64,000 nucleotides of DNA from positions 62,001-126,000 of the forward strand of contig NZ_FNDX01000013.1 of NCBI RefSeq assembly GCF_900099765.1, given 5' to 3'. Every line of letters begins with the position of its first letter. Positions within the stretch are counted from its first letter, which is position 1. The stretch is from Paenibacillus typhae. Its GTDB lineage: Bacteria > Bacillota > Bacilli > Paenibacillales > Paenibacillaceae. This document shows, piece by piece, positions 17,466 to 26,137 of this stretch. The notes under the pieces were generated by a model that saw nothing but the letters and a program-made list of their open reading frames with translations, was not told the origin of the DNA and did not search any database. Position numbers and translations under genes: made by a program.

Positions 17466-17670
17466 ATAGCTGTATTTGGTACACTTAAAAGCCGCCAAAC
17501 TCTGCATCTTCGCCACATTACTGTATTCCATACAGCTAAATTTGCAAAAAAAGCCCAAAACTAAGGTTCTCCAGCCTATTAATTGCACGGAATGCAGCTA
17601 AAGGGATGACTTGGCGGTGTATGGCCGGTTTTAGTTGTACAAACTGCAGCTAAGCACACACCTCGCCAAA
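17466..17670. repeat. Palindrome array, tetrad 2
   Basis: Four more palindromes with 5-nt centres at 17477, 17528, 17590 and 17642, again spaced 51, 62, 52, and 41 bp after tetrad 1. Their right arms end in CTTAA or GCTAA rather than AATAGAT, so they form a distinct subfamily. The last is flanked by TTGGCG and CGCCAA, extending the dyad to about 17611-17670. Confidence 0.85.
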
Positions 17671-17695
17671 TTGTTAACAGCTCCTGCCTTCTGCC

Positions 17696-18469
17696 CTACA
17701 GCAGCCCCACCATCTTCAGCCCCTCGTAAATACCGTCCTCGCTGACATGCTTCGTAACATAGGACGCGGCCGCCTTCACTTCTTCCTCCGCGTTGCCCAT
17801 GGCAATACCGTGCCCTACGTAGCCGAGCATTTCCACATCATTGAGCCCGTCGCCGAAAGCGTACACATCTTCTTTGTCCACGCCGAGGATTTCAATCATC
17901 CGGGCAATACCGTTTGCCTTGGAGCCGTTGCCTGGTAGCACGTCCATTCCCAGCGGGTGCCAGCGGACGAATTTAAGATCCGGATAGGCTTCCTCATACG
18001 CCGCCTGATTCTCCTGCGGGCAGAAGATGATCGCCTGATAAATCTCATTCTGCAAAAAATACTCGGCATCATGCGTAGGAAAAGCCAGCTTCAGCGAACC
18101 GATGCTGGTCAGGATGTTCTCATGCTCGGCTGTATTGACCTTCATATCCGTGGCATCAATGTAAGCAACCGGATGGTCATTTTTTTCAGCGAACAGGGTA
18201 AGCTCCTTCAGCACTTCGGTTTCCAGCCGGTTCGTGTAGATTACCTTGCCTTCATGGACCACATATTGGCCGTTAAGCGAGACAAAGGAATCGATCCCCA
18301 GCTCCTCGCGCAGCTCCTTGAACATATAAGCGCCTCTGCCTGTCGCAATTGCGACATTATGGCCCCGCCGCTGCAGCTCGGCAATGGCCTCCCTGGTGGA
18401 AGCCGGTACGTTCTTATCCTCATCATAAATCGTTCCGTCAATATCAAAAAAAATGGTCTTCTTGGTCAT
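17696..18469 (-). CDS. Cof-type HAD-superfamily phosphatase
   Basis: A 257-residue cytosolic HAD phosphatase of the Cof/IIB class, usually acting on sugar phosphates, FMN or other small phosphoesters. Motif I is FFDIDGTIYDED (nucleophile Asp), motif II lies in NVAIATGRG, the IIB cap follows, motif III is the Lys near GNGSKANGIARM, and motif IV is FGDGLNDVEML. The ATG at 18469 has GGAGACTGGAG upstream. Monocistronic; its 3' side is the palindrome array. Confidence 0.9.
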   Translation of the reverse strand: MTKKTIFFDIDGTIYDEDKNVPASTREAIAELQRRGHNVAIATGRGAYMFKELREELGIDSFVSLNGQYVVHEGKVIYTNRLETEVLKELTLFAEKNDHPVAYIDATDMKVNTAEHENILTSIGSLKLAFPTHDAEYFLQNEIYQAIIFCPQENQAAYEEAYPDLKFVRWHPLGMDVLPGNGSKANGIARMIEILGVDKEDVYAFGDGLNDVEMLGYVGHGIAMGNAEEEVKAAASYVTKHVSEDGIYEGLKMVGLL

Positions 18470-18634
18470 GGCTCTCCAGTCTCCTTGTATGGCTCTTTGT
18501 ATTTATCCTGCCCAAATTGTAGAGGTTTACCGAAACGGGTGCAAGCTTTCCTTTTGCCGGTGAGCTGTTCCTCAAGTAAATGTGCTTACCCTCCGGCGGC
18601 CTCATTCCTGCCCCATCCCTATTTTCCTTTACAC

Positions 18635-18674
18635 AAAATAAAACAGCGGCAGCCCCCTAAAAGAGACTGCCGCT
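18635..18674 (-). terminator. Terminator at the end of the nif operon
   Basis: Stem AGCGGCAG/CTGCCGCT with a 14-nt loop followed by a T-rich tract (GTTTTATTTT) on the minus strand, about 75 bases after nifV. Confidence 0.85.
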
Positions 18675-18748
18675 GCCGCTCGGACGTAACTTCTGGCTAT
18701 TCCGTTCATCTTCATTACCGGATACAGGTTACCGGATCACAGACCTGC

Positions 18749-19891
18749 TCACACCGCATTCTGCGCCCGCTGCTGCTCCTCCATCAGCCACTGGAGCAGC
18801 ATGACCTCCGGCACATTGCTTTTGCGGGCTTCGGCGTATTCCCTTACCCGCTCCAGCAGCCGGCCCGCTGTCTCCGGACTGACCTCAAGGCCGCGCTGCT
18901 CCAGCACATGCGCCACCCCGCCGCTGCCGGAATGCTTGCCCAGCACGAAGCGGTGGGACCGGCCGACCTCGGCCGGATCAAACGTCTGGTACGTCGCTTT
19001 CTCCTTCATCAGCCCGTCCACATGAATGCCCGACTCATGGGTGAACGCAAGCTGTCCCACTATGGGTTTGGCATCACCGACATTGCGCCCGGAGGCCGCA
19101 ATGACCATATCCGCCAGCCCTTTGAGCAGGTCCAGCCGCACGCCGCATTCGCCGCCGTATAAATGCCGCCAGGCCATGGCGACTTCCTCCATGGCCGCAT
19201 TGCCGGTCCGTTCGCCGATGCCGGCTACTGTCGTGCTGGCCCAGACCGCCCCGGCGGCTATGCCGCTCAGCGTGTTGGCCACGGCCAGCCCGAAGTCATT
19301 ATGGCAGTGCACCTCAAGCTCCACATCCGCCGGTACCGCGTCAAGCAGCGTCTGAATCCGTCCTGCCATTTGTCCCGGATGATGGGCAGACACCGTGTCC
19401 GCATAACGGAACCGGCGTATGCCTTCCTTGTATAGTGTGTTGACCAATTGGGTCAGAAACTTCATATCCGCCCGGGACGAGTCCTCCATGCCGACCGATA
19501 CCGTCATGCCCTGTCTGAGCCCGTACTCCGCTGCACGCAGCAGCTTGTTCATCCCTTCAATCGGTGTCAGCCCCAGCTTGCCCTGCAGCTGGATGTCCGA
19601 GACCGGAATGGATACATGAGCCCAGTTCACTCCGGTGCTCCGCGCCTTGTCGATGTCGCCAAGGGTTGACCGGTTCCAGGTCATCAGCTTCATCGGCAAG
19701 CCCAGCTCTGCAATAGCTGCGATGTCCTCCTGTTCCCGCTTGCCCATGGCAGGGATACCCACCTCTGCCTGTTCTACTCCGCATTCCGACAGCAACTTTG
19801 CGATTTCCAGCTTTTCCGCCCGCGTAAATGATACTCCAGCCGCCTGTTCACCATCCCTGAGTGTCGTGTCACATAGCTTGAGACTTTTCAC
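18749..19891 (-). CDS. nifV: Homocitrate synthase NifV
   Basis: Condenses acetyl-CoA and 2-oxoglutarate to homocitrate, the organic ligand of FeMo-cofactor. The 380-residue protein starts with the DRE-TIM signature LCDTTLRDGEQAAGVSF, and has HCHNDFGLAVANTL with the metal-binding His pair and ESGIHVDG near the C-terminus. The start is a GTG at 19891, six bases after AGGAGG, overlapping the hesA stop by four bases, so translation is coupled. It is the last gene of the nif operon, followed by a terminator. Confidence 0.97.
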   Translation of the reverse strand: MKSLKLCDTTLRDGEQAAGVSFTRAEKLEIAKLLSECGVEQAEVGIPAMGKREQEDIAAIAELGLPMKLMTWNRSTLGDIDKARSTGVNWAHVSIPVSDIQLQGKLGLTPIEGMNKLLRAAEYGLRQGMTVSVGMEDSSRADMKFLTQLVNTLYKEGIRRFRYADTVSAHHPGQMAGRIQTLLDAVPADVELEVHCHNDFGLAVANTLSGIAAGAVWASTTVAGIGERTGNAAMEEVAMAWRHLYGGECGVRLDLLKGLADMVIAASGRNVGDAKPIVGQLAFTHESGIHVDGLMKEKATYQTFDPAEVGRSHRFVLGKHSGSGGVAHVLEQRGLEVSPETAGRLLERVREYAEARKSNVPEVMLLQWLMEEQQRAQNAV

Positions 19892-20640
19892 GGTTTACCT
19901 CCTTCTCCGCAGCAAGCGCAATTCGGATTACGGGTAATAGTGACGCTATAACAGGCGAAGTCGAGTGAGCTGAAGCGATGCATTACGCCCGCATAAGTTG
20001 TCCCTACCCCTGTAATCCATTTTACGGCTTCCAGTGCTGCCAGACAACCGGCAATTCCGGAGGTCGCACCCAGAACTGGAAATCCGAACGGTTCCCATTG
20101 CGGCTGCACATCCGGGTACAGGCATTCCAGGCAGGGGGTCTGACCCGGAAGGATCGTGGTAAGTGAAATCTCAAAGCCGTACATCGCCGCCTCCACCATC
20201 GGGGTAGAAGTATCGACACACAGCCGGTTCAAGGCATACCGCTCCGGAAAATCATACCGTGCATCAATCACGATGTCGGCGTTCTCCACCCACGGCTTTG
20301 CCCGTTCATATTCTATTCTGGCATTGTAGCCTTCGATTTCCACATGCGGATTAAGACGTTTCAGCTGCGCAGCTGCCGTACTGATCCGCTCCATCCCTAA
20401 TGATCCGCTGTCCATCAGAATCTGCCGGTTGAGATCCGGCGGCAGAATAATACCTTCGTGCGCCAGAATAAGCCTGCCGACCCCTGCCGCCGCCAGATAC
20501 AGCGCAGCCGTTCCTCCTAACCCGCCGATTCCGGCCACCATGACCGTTGCTTCCTTCAATGCCTGCTGTCCGTCCTCACCCAGCAGCTTCAGCTGCCGGG
20601 CATACCGTTCAAGCTCTGCTCCTCCGGCAAGCTGCTCCAT
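19888..20640 (-). CDS. hesA: HesA/MoeB/ThiF-family E1-like protein
   Basis: A 250-residue adenylating enzyme related to MoeB/ThiF. The nucleotide-binding glycine loop is AGIGGLGGTAALYLA (about residues 32-46), and two Cys pairs (CLEC and CACC) form the zinc site. In Paenibacillus nif clusters hesA lies between nifX/orf1 and nifV and is thought to help metallocluster or molybdenum handling; the reaction is not proven. The ATG follows GGAGGCGACAGGC. It overlaps nifV by four bases. Confidence 0.93.
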   Translation of the reverse strand: MEQLAGGAELERYARQLKLLGEDGQQALKEATVMVAGIGGLGGTAALYLAAAGVGRLILAHEGIILPPDLNRQILMDSGSLGMERISTAAAQLKRLNPHVEIEGYNARIEYERAKPWVENADIVIDARYDFPERYALNRLCVDTSTPMVEAAMYGFEISLTTILPGQTPCLECLYPDVQPQWEPFGFPVLGATSGIAGCLAALEAVKWITGVGTTYAGVMHRFSSLDFACYSVTITRNPNCACCGEGGKP

Positions 20641-20676
20641 GCCTGTCGCCTCCTGTGACTGATGATTATATCTGCC

Positions 20677-21243
20677 TTAGCCCTCCAGGCTCAGCAAGCC
20701 GTGCATAGCGGTCACTTCCTTGTATCTGTCCAGAAAAGCCAGCCCTTCCTCAATGCACTCAGCGCCGTACCGGAGCATCTTCTCCTCTGATGTGAACGGA
20801 AACGGAAAGCCTGCGCGCAGGCTCTTCAGCACCAGAATGACCCGGCCGCTGTAGAGCAGCCCCCGGCCGAAGCCTTCACCGTTAATCTCGGCCGTGCTCT
20901 GGATCATCGTTCCGCTTCTTTCTTCGATCACTCCGGCCATAGCCTGAAACAGCAGCGGCACCTGCTGGCGTACCTTGGGCGAGACTGCGCAGTTGAATTC
21001 AGATTGACTCTGATCAGCAGCAGAGGCGAGAAACTGCTGTGCAATCTTCTCCCGCGGCCGCAGAGCCGCATAACGGCCGAAGAAATCCTCCGCATCAAGC
21101 AGACTGCATAGCCGCCCGACCAGAGCCTCCGCCGTCTCCTGGTCCACGGACTTACGGACCGGCCGGCTGCGGCGCTTCAGGAGCGCGTTCTCCTGAAGCG
21201 CTCCTTCCAATACTGCCGGGCTTTCATTAGCCATGTGTTCCAT
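20677..21243 (-). CDS. NifX-associated protein, DUF269-like (orf1)
   Basis: A 188-residue protein between nifX and hesA, the position of the gene called orf1 in some Paenibacillus nif clusters. From about residue 50 onward it resembles the DUF269 NifX-associated family: a FFGRYAALRPREKIAQ start, then VIEERSGTMIQ, EGFGRGLLYSGRVILVLKSL and a terminal helix ending DRYKEVT. The N-terminal 40 residues are variable and basic. It overlaps nifX by 17 bases. A role in FeMo-co trafficking with NifX is inferred from context and family, not shown. Confidence 0.8.
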   Translation of the reverse strand: MEHMANESPAVLEGALQENALLKRRSRPVRKSVDQETAEALVGRLCSLLDAEDFFGRYAALRPREKIAQQFLASAADQSQSEFNCAVSPKVRQQVPLLFQAMAGVIEERSGTMIQSTAEINGEGFGRGLLYSGRVILVLKSLRAGFPFPFTSEEKMLRYGAECIEEGLAFLDRYKEVTAMHGLLSLEG

Positions 21244-21637
21244 CAGCTTCCTCCCCTTCCGCCGCGCCTTCCTCTTCCGCCCGCAGCACCTTGGCCAGCC
21301 ACATCGGCGGCTTGCCCTGCAGCATCTCGGCGAGCCGCTTGACCTGTTCCTCGATCGGGCTGCCGAAAGGAACCTTCACCGGCATAATCTTGCGCCGTGT
21401 CACCCGGGCAGCCGCTGAAGCGCCGATCTGCATAATGAAGATCAGCGTGCAGTCGCCTACCGCCTCAAGGCGGCTCTCGATTTTGCCGGCTTCATCCTGG
21501 TTCAGGACTACCGGCAGTCTGCGCAGCTCCACAAGCTCGCTTCCCTGCTTGGTCACATTGTATACTGCAAACATCGGACTCTGCCCGAAGTGGGCATTGA
21601 CGCGGATTCCGTCATCTGTGGCGAATGCTACTTTCAC
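21227..21637 (-). CDS. nifX: FeMo-cofactor carrier protein NifX
   Basis: A 136-residue protein of the NifX/NifB-C/VnfX fold (VAFATDDGIRVNAHFGQSPMFAVY) that binds NifB-co or the VK-cluster during cofactor assembly. The start is a GTG at 21637, nine bases after GGGAGG and inside the end of nifN. The last 25 residues are an Ala/Glu/Gly-rich tail not typical of the core domain. Flanked by nifN and orf1 with overlaps on both sides. Confidence 0.92.
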   Translation of the reverse strand: MKVAFATDDGIRVNAHFGQSPMFAVYNVTKQGSELVELRRLPVVLNQDEAGKIESRLEAVGDCTLIFIMQIGASAAARVTRRKIMPVKVPFGSPIEEQVKRLAEMLQGKPPMWLAKVLRAEEEGAAEGEEADGTHG

Positions 21638-22940
21638 GGTGGCCAGCCTCCCTCTGCATTAACAAATTCCCTGCTTTGTTGCTCCATTCCATTGCTCCCC
21701 TATACCCGACCGATACGGACATATAGGCTCCAAGCTCGTTCCAGACCGGGAAGCCGGCGGGCATAAATGCGGCCCCTATGCGGGCTGCACCGCTCATTCC
21801 GTGTGAATTGCTGATCCACAGGTCGGCGCCTTTTCCTAGCACCTCGGCATCATCCAGGTCGCCGACCCATACCTCACGTTCCATACCGTCTACAAGCGGT
21901 GTTTCAAAAGAAGCAATGAGCGCCTTCTGCTCTACACCCAGCTCCTCCAGCCAGCCGGATAAGGAATACAAATGATCCGGCTCAAGCGCGGCAACGGCGG
22001 ACATGCCGGCGAACTGAAAATGCGCGTCAAGCATGCTGTCGAGCAGATTCTCCCGCTGCCAGCAGTAACGCAGCGGAACCGGCTCGCCGCTGATCTGGTG
22101 CAGGAAGTGCAGCAGATCATCCGTGGCCTTCAGGCCCATTGCACCGCTGAATACCTTATAGGGCGTGCCAAGCGCGTTATGCAGCCTCCTGGCCGGCCGC
22201 TCCATGCTGGCGCCGACCGCAATTGTTAAACCGGACTGCAGGCTCTGCAGCATCGAGTCCAGCGGCACGCCGCCCCGGGTCAGCGGGGAGAAGCCGGTCA
22301 GCAGATGGCCGGAAAGGGAAGTCGAAATATCCGGGACGGCAATCACCTCGAACCCGAAGGCAGAGATCATTTCCTTCAGCTCCATCACATCTGCAGGCGT
22401 CAGAAACGATCCTGGAAGCAGGGTAATCTGGCGGGTGTTCACGGTTCGTGATCCCCTGTGTCCCACCTGCTGGATCATTTCGTCCATCATCGCCTCCACC
22501 GTGGCGCTGAAGCCGGACTCAAGCGAGCCCCGAAAATCGGGCAGAACTACAGAGAAGGCGAGCCCTCCGCGCAAATTCCGCTCCCGCTTGTAGCTCTTGA
22601 GCATCGTCGCATAATCGACCCCCGCCACATCGGTCAGCTCCGTACCGATAATGCCGATAATGTCCGGACGATGCTTGCTCAATACAATATTTAGCGCCTC
22701 CTCCAGATTCCGGTTGGCGTCAAAGATTACATCCATCTCCTGCAGCGCCGAGGTCTGCACGGCAATCGGCTCGCGGAAATGCCGGGTCAGCAGCGCCTTC
22801 GGAAAGGCCGAGCAGCCTTGCGAGCCATGTATCAGCGGCATTGCGCGATAGCAGCCCTGCAGGGCAAGCACGGCTCCAAGCGACTGGCCGATCTTAACCG
22901 GATTGACCGAAGCCGGCTTCTTCCGTCTGTTAACGGTCAT
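21612..22940 (-). CDS. nifN: Nitrogenase FeMo-co scaffold subunit NifN
   Basis: A 442-residue NifK paralogue that forms the NifEN scaffold on which the FeMo-co precursor matures. The N-terminal segment GQSLGAVLALQGCYRAMPLIHGSQGC contains the conserved Cys region, GIIGTELTDVAGVDY follows, and the protein is shorter than NifK, as usual. The ATG follows GGGAGGTGCCTT and overlaps the nifE end by 11 bases, typical of a one-to-one complex. Confidence 0.95.
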   Translation of the reverse strand: MTVNRRKKPASVNPVKIGQSLGAVLALQGCYRAMPLIHGSQGCSAFPKALLTRHFREPIAVQTSALQEMDVIFDANRNLEEALNIVLSKHRPDIIGIIGTELTDVAGVDYATMLKSYKRERNLRGGLAFSVVLPDFRGSLESGFSATVEAMMDEMIQQVGHRGSRTVNTRQITLLPGSFLTPADVMELKEMISAFGFEVIAVPDISTSLSGHLLTGFSPLTRGGVPLDSMLQSLQSGLTIAVGASMERPARRLHNALGTPYKVFSGAMGLKATDDLLHFLHQISGEPVPLRYCWQRENLLDSMLDAHFQFAGMSAVAALEPDHLYSLSGWLEELGVEQKALIASFETPLVDGMEREVWVGDLDDAEVLGKGADLWISNSHGMSGAARIGAAFMPAGFPVWNELGAYMSVSVGYRGAMEWSNKAGNLLMQREAGHRESSIRHR

Positions 22941-24291
22941 AAGGCACCTCCCTGTCCCATGGGGCGGGGCTGGCTGCGAGCTTCCAGATCGGATTGGCCA
23001 GTGAATAGGTCAGCTCCTTGGCCAGCCGCAGCAGGCCTTCATAGCCGGCATAAGCCTTATGCCTTTCCTGGTTAATATCGATGAACGGAATCTGTTCCTT
23101 CATCGCGACGTACATGTTGCGCCCGCCGGCGATCATAATGTCGGCCTTGCGTTCCCGCACCGTTTTGAGAATCCGGCTGGCCCCGCCTTCCGGTATATAT
23201 TCGGTATCATCTCCGACCCGGTCGGCAATCCGCCGCACATCATCCTCCGTACTTTTGTTCGTGCCTACACCGACCACCTGTACCCCCAGCTCCTTGAGCG
23301 CCGAAATAACGGACCAGCTTTTGACACCGCCGGTGTACAGCACCGCTTTTTTCCCCTTCAGAATTTTGCGGTAAGGACGCAGATCCTGGGCCAGACGGTT
23401 CTCCTCGCGTTCGGTCAGACGGTCCACCCTCCGCTCCATTTCCCGGTCATTCATCAGATAGGCCATCTGGCGCAGGGAATAGGTAGTCTCCTTGGCACCG
23501 TAGAAGGAGCCTTCAAAATAAGGGATGCCATACCGTGCCTCCATCTCCCTGGCCAGCCCCAGCAGCGCACGGCTGCACACGACCATGTTAACCTTGGCGC
23601 GGTGCGCCCAGGTAATCTCCTCGTATCTGGCATCCCCTGTGATGCGCGAGGTAACAGCAATGCCCGCACTGTTCATCAGCTTCTCAATGTCCCACATCTC
23701 ACCCGCGATATTGTATTCGCCGATCAGGTTGACACCAAGCGGAGTTTCCGGCTTCGGCTCTCCTGTGCCGATAACATACTGCAGCAGGGCATCGCCTGCC
23801 AGCCGGTTGCCCAGGTTTTTACTGCCCACAAACCCCGGGCTGTTAACGGGAACAACCGGTATGCCCAGCCGGTCTGCAGCCTCCTTGCACACGGCATCCA
23901 TATCTTCGCCGATCAGCGCCGTCACACAGGTTGAATATACAAAGATTGCCGGAGGCGCAAAACGCCCGGCAATATAGTCGATGCTCTCCTTCAGCTTTTT
24001 TTCCCCGCCAAAAATAATGTCGGAGTCATTCAGATCTGTGGCGAAGCCGTATTGCGACAGCGACGGGCCGCTCGACAGCGTACCCCTGCTCTCCCAGCTG
24101 TTCCCGGCACAGGCAATCGGGCCATGAATAAGATGTGCGGCGTCCATAATCGGCAGCAGCGTGATCTGGGCTCCGTCGAAGGAGCAGCCTCCGGCTGCTT
24201 CACCGGGCTTCGGCCGCGGACACGGCTTGGATTTGGGGGCCTGGCTCCCGCAATCCCCGGAATCAAAATCGACTTTTCGTACTGGGTCCAT
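22930..24291 (-). CDS. nifE: Nitrogenase FeMo-co scaffold subunit NifE
   Basis: A 453-residue NifD paralogue and partner of NifN. Conserved pieces are HGPIACAGNSWESRGT, DLNDSDIIFGGEKKL, VYSTCVTALIGED and FFYGAKETTYSLR-like FEGSFYGAKETTYSLR. GGAGATG lies upstream of the ATG at 24291. Unlike the other nif junctions it is separated from the preceding gene (nifK) by about 285 bases containing a large hairpin, which may set its expression below that of nifHDK. Confidence 0.95.
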   Translation of the reverse strand: MDPVRKVDFDSGDCGSQAPKSKPCPRPKPGEAAGGCSFDGAQITLLPIMDAAHLIHGPIACAGNSWESRGTLSSGPSLSQYGFATDLNDSDIIFGGEKKLKESIDYIAGRFAPPAIFVYSTCVTALIGEDMDAVCKEAADRLGIPVVPVNSPGFVGSKNLGNRLAGDALLQYVIGTGEPKPETPLGVNLIGEYNIAGEMWDIEKLMNSAGIAVTSRITGDARYEEITWAHRAKVNMVVCSRALLGLAREMEARYGIPYFEGSFYGAKETTYSLRQMAYLMNDREMERRVDRLTEREENRLAQDLRPYRKILKGKKAVLYTGGVKSWSVISALKELGVQVVGVGTNKSTEDDVRRIADRVGDDTEYIPEGGASRILKTVRERKADIMIAGGRNMYVAMKEQIPFIDINQERHKAYAGYEGLLRLAKELTYSLANPIWKLAASPAPWDREVPYDR

Positions 24292-24577
24292 CGGCTTTCA
24301 TCTCCTTCGCTAAAGGTGGATGCTAACTCTGGCAATACTGGCCTGCAGCAGTAACGGCTTATACATATCACTAGCAAGAATCCCGGCCTGCCCTGTTCCC
24401 GGATTTCGCGTGAGCTGACCATAGGCGAAAAACGGGATACAGGGAACGCCGGGCTGGATGAATCATTACCATTTATTCAAATTGATGTATGTTAAGCATA
24501 AAATAACTTTACAGAAAGTTTCAGTAATTTCCATCACTTATCCATACTGTCAAAGTGTAAAAATGCAGGTATGCCGC
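24292..24577 (-). promoter_or_regulatory. nifK-nifE intergenic region with a 72-nt hairpin
   Basis: The only long gap within the nif operon. Nested stems at 24382-24453 (CCCGGC, CCCTGT, CCCG and TTTCGC each pairing with its complement) form one long interrupted hairpin with a 15-nt loop. No T-tract follows on the nif strand, so an mRNA-stabilising or processing role is more likely than termination. A TTGACA lies 5' of it but has no good -10 partner. Confidence 0.7.
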
Positions 24578-26137
24578 TTACCGCACCAGGTCATAGTTGA
24601 ATCCGGAATTATTGCGGTCCAGCTCATCGAGCACGGTGTTGACAATCAGACTGAGCAAATTAAGCGCGCCCTGATAGCCAAGGATCGGATAACGGTGCAT
24701 GTGATGACGGTCAAAGATCGGGAAACCTACACGGATCAGCGGAACATTCGCATCCTTCGCCGCAAACTTCAAATGCGAGCTGCCGATGGCCAGATCAACC
24801 GGATCATTCAGCAGCAGCGACCGCATATGCCACAGGTCATTTCCGATATACAGCGAGGCTTCGGAGCCGTAAGGGCTTGAGGCGAGCAGCGCCTCCGCTT
24901 CCTCCTTGAACTTCACTTCATTGAAGTCCACATCCCCGTTCGAGCAGACGATGTGCACCGGCTCCATACCGACCTCCAGGCAGAAGCCGATTAAGCCGAT
25001 CAGCAGATCGGGATCGCCTACCAGCGCTACCCGCTTGCCGTGAATATAGGGATGGCTGTCCGTGAGGGCATCCACCACGCGGCCGCGTTCTTCCAGGAGC
25101 GAGGCCGGAAGCGGAAGCCCTGTCAGCTCGCTGATCGCCTCCAGCAGCTTGTCGGTTCCGGTGATGCCAAGCGGCGTAGACAGCGCAGTAATCTGCTGCT
25201 TCCAGGCTTCAGCAATGTAGTCCTGGGTCTTCTTCAGCGTATATTTCTGAAGGGACAGAGTGCCTAGCGCATTTGCCGCCAGCGGCACATCCGCCAGTCT
25301 GGTTCCGCCGTAGTAGTACTCGTACTCCCCGGTAGCCGGCGAATCATAGTTGCCGCTGTGGTCACCAAGCAATGTATATTTCGTATCAAATGCCTCAAGA
25401 ATTTTCCGGATTTCCGCGAAATTCCCCGTGTAAGGCTCGAAGCCGAGCATGACGTTCAGCTTCTCCCCGGTTTCTTCACCGCTGCCGGGGGCGGCTTCAA
25501 GGCCGGAGCGTTCATAGAGGTAGCTAAGAATACCCTTCATCATCGCATCATAGCCGGTAATATGTGACCCGACGAAGCTTGGCGTGTTGCAGAAGGCAAC
25601 CGGGAAATCCTCGGAGATCACCCCTTTATTGCGGGCATTGCCGATGAAGGAGGACAGGTCATCCCCGATAACCTCCGCCATGCAGGTCGTACAGATTGCC
25701 ACCATCTCAGGCTTATACAGGGCAATACTGTTTTCCAGGCCGTCAATCAGGTTACTCATACCGCCGAATACCGCTGCATCCTCAGTCATCGAGGAGGATA
25801 CGGCCGGTGTAGGCTCCTTGAAATGGCGGCTTAAATGGCTGCGGAAATAGGAGTTGCAGCCTTGTGAGCCATGGACAAAAGGCAAAGTCTTCTCAAAACC
25901 GAGTGCGGCCATAATCGAGCCAAGCGGCTGGCAGGCCTTGTGCGGGTTAATGACCACCGCTTTACGGTTAAAGTTCTTCTCCATATATTCTGCAGATTGG
26001 GAGTAAGCGAGCGCCTCTGCCGTTTCCTGCTCGCTGCACGGTGCTTCGAACTGCCGCTTGTTCAGCCGCTGCTCCACGAACCGGTGCTCCGAGAACAGGG
26101 AGTTGTAATCCGGAATGTCCAGTCTGTCCTTGCTCAT
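24578..26137 (-). CDS. nifK: Nitrogenase MoFe protein beta subunit
   Basis: Beta subunit of dinitrogenase, 519 residues, close to the family norm. P-cluster Cys ligands are Cys69 (HKACQPLGS), Cys94 ([14 protein letters not shown]) and Cys152 ([11 protein letters not shown]). I take the ATG at 26137: it overlaps the nifD stop as ATGA and has AAGGAGG upstream. With NifD it forms the alpha2beta2 tetramer that reduces N2 with electrons from NifH. Overlap with nifD implies coupled translation. Confidence 0.98.
   Translation of the reverse strand: MSKDRLDIPDYNSLFSEHRFVEQRLNKRQFEAPCSEQETAEALAYSQSAEYMEKNFNRKAVVINPHKACQPLGSIMAALGFEKTLPFVHGSQGCNSYFRSHLSRHFKEPTPAVSSSMTEDAAVFGGMSNLIDGLENSIALYKPEMVAICTTCMAEVIGDDLSSFIGNARNKGVISEDFPVAFCNTPSFVGSHITGYDAMMKGILSYLYERSGLEAAPGSGEETGEKLNVMLGFEPYTGNFAEIRKILEAFDTKYTLLGDHSGNYDSPATGEYEYYYGGTRLADVPLAANALGTLSLQKYTLKKTQDYIAEAWKQQITALSTPLGITGTDKLLEAISELTGLPLPASLLEERGRVVDALTDSHPYIHGKRVALVGDPDLLIGLIGFCLEVGMEPVHIVCSNGDVDFNEVKFKEEAEALLASSPYGSEASLYIGNDLWHMRSLLLNDPVDLAIGSSHLKFAAKDANVPLIRVGFPIFDRHHMHRYPILGYQGALNLLSLIVNTVLDELDRNNSGFNYDLVR

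Noticed and set aside
17262..17670. CRISPR array
   Set aside because: Regular spacing invites this idea, but the repeats are short, degenerate palindromes of only ~20 bp with alternating 51/62 spacing, there is no leader, and no cas gene lies nearby.
24458..24577. Separate promoter with GlnR site for nifE
   Set aside because: A TTGACA is present but no matching -10 at 16-18 bp, and the nearest TGTAA-N7 sequence lacks the second half-site.
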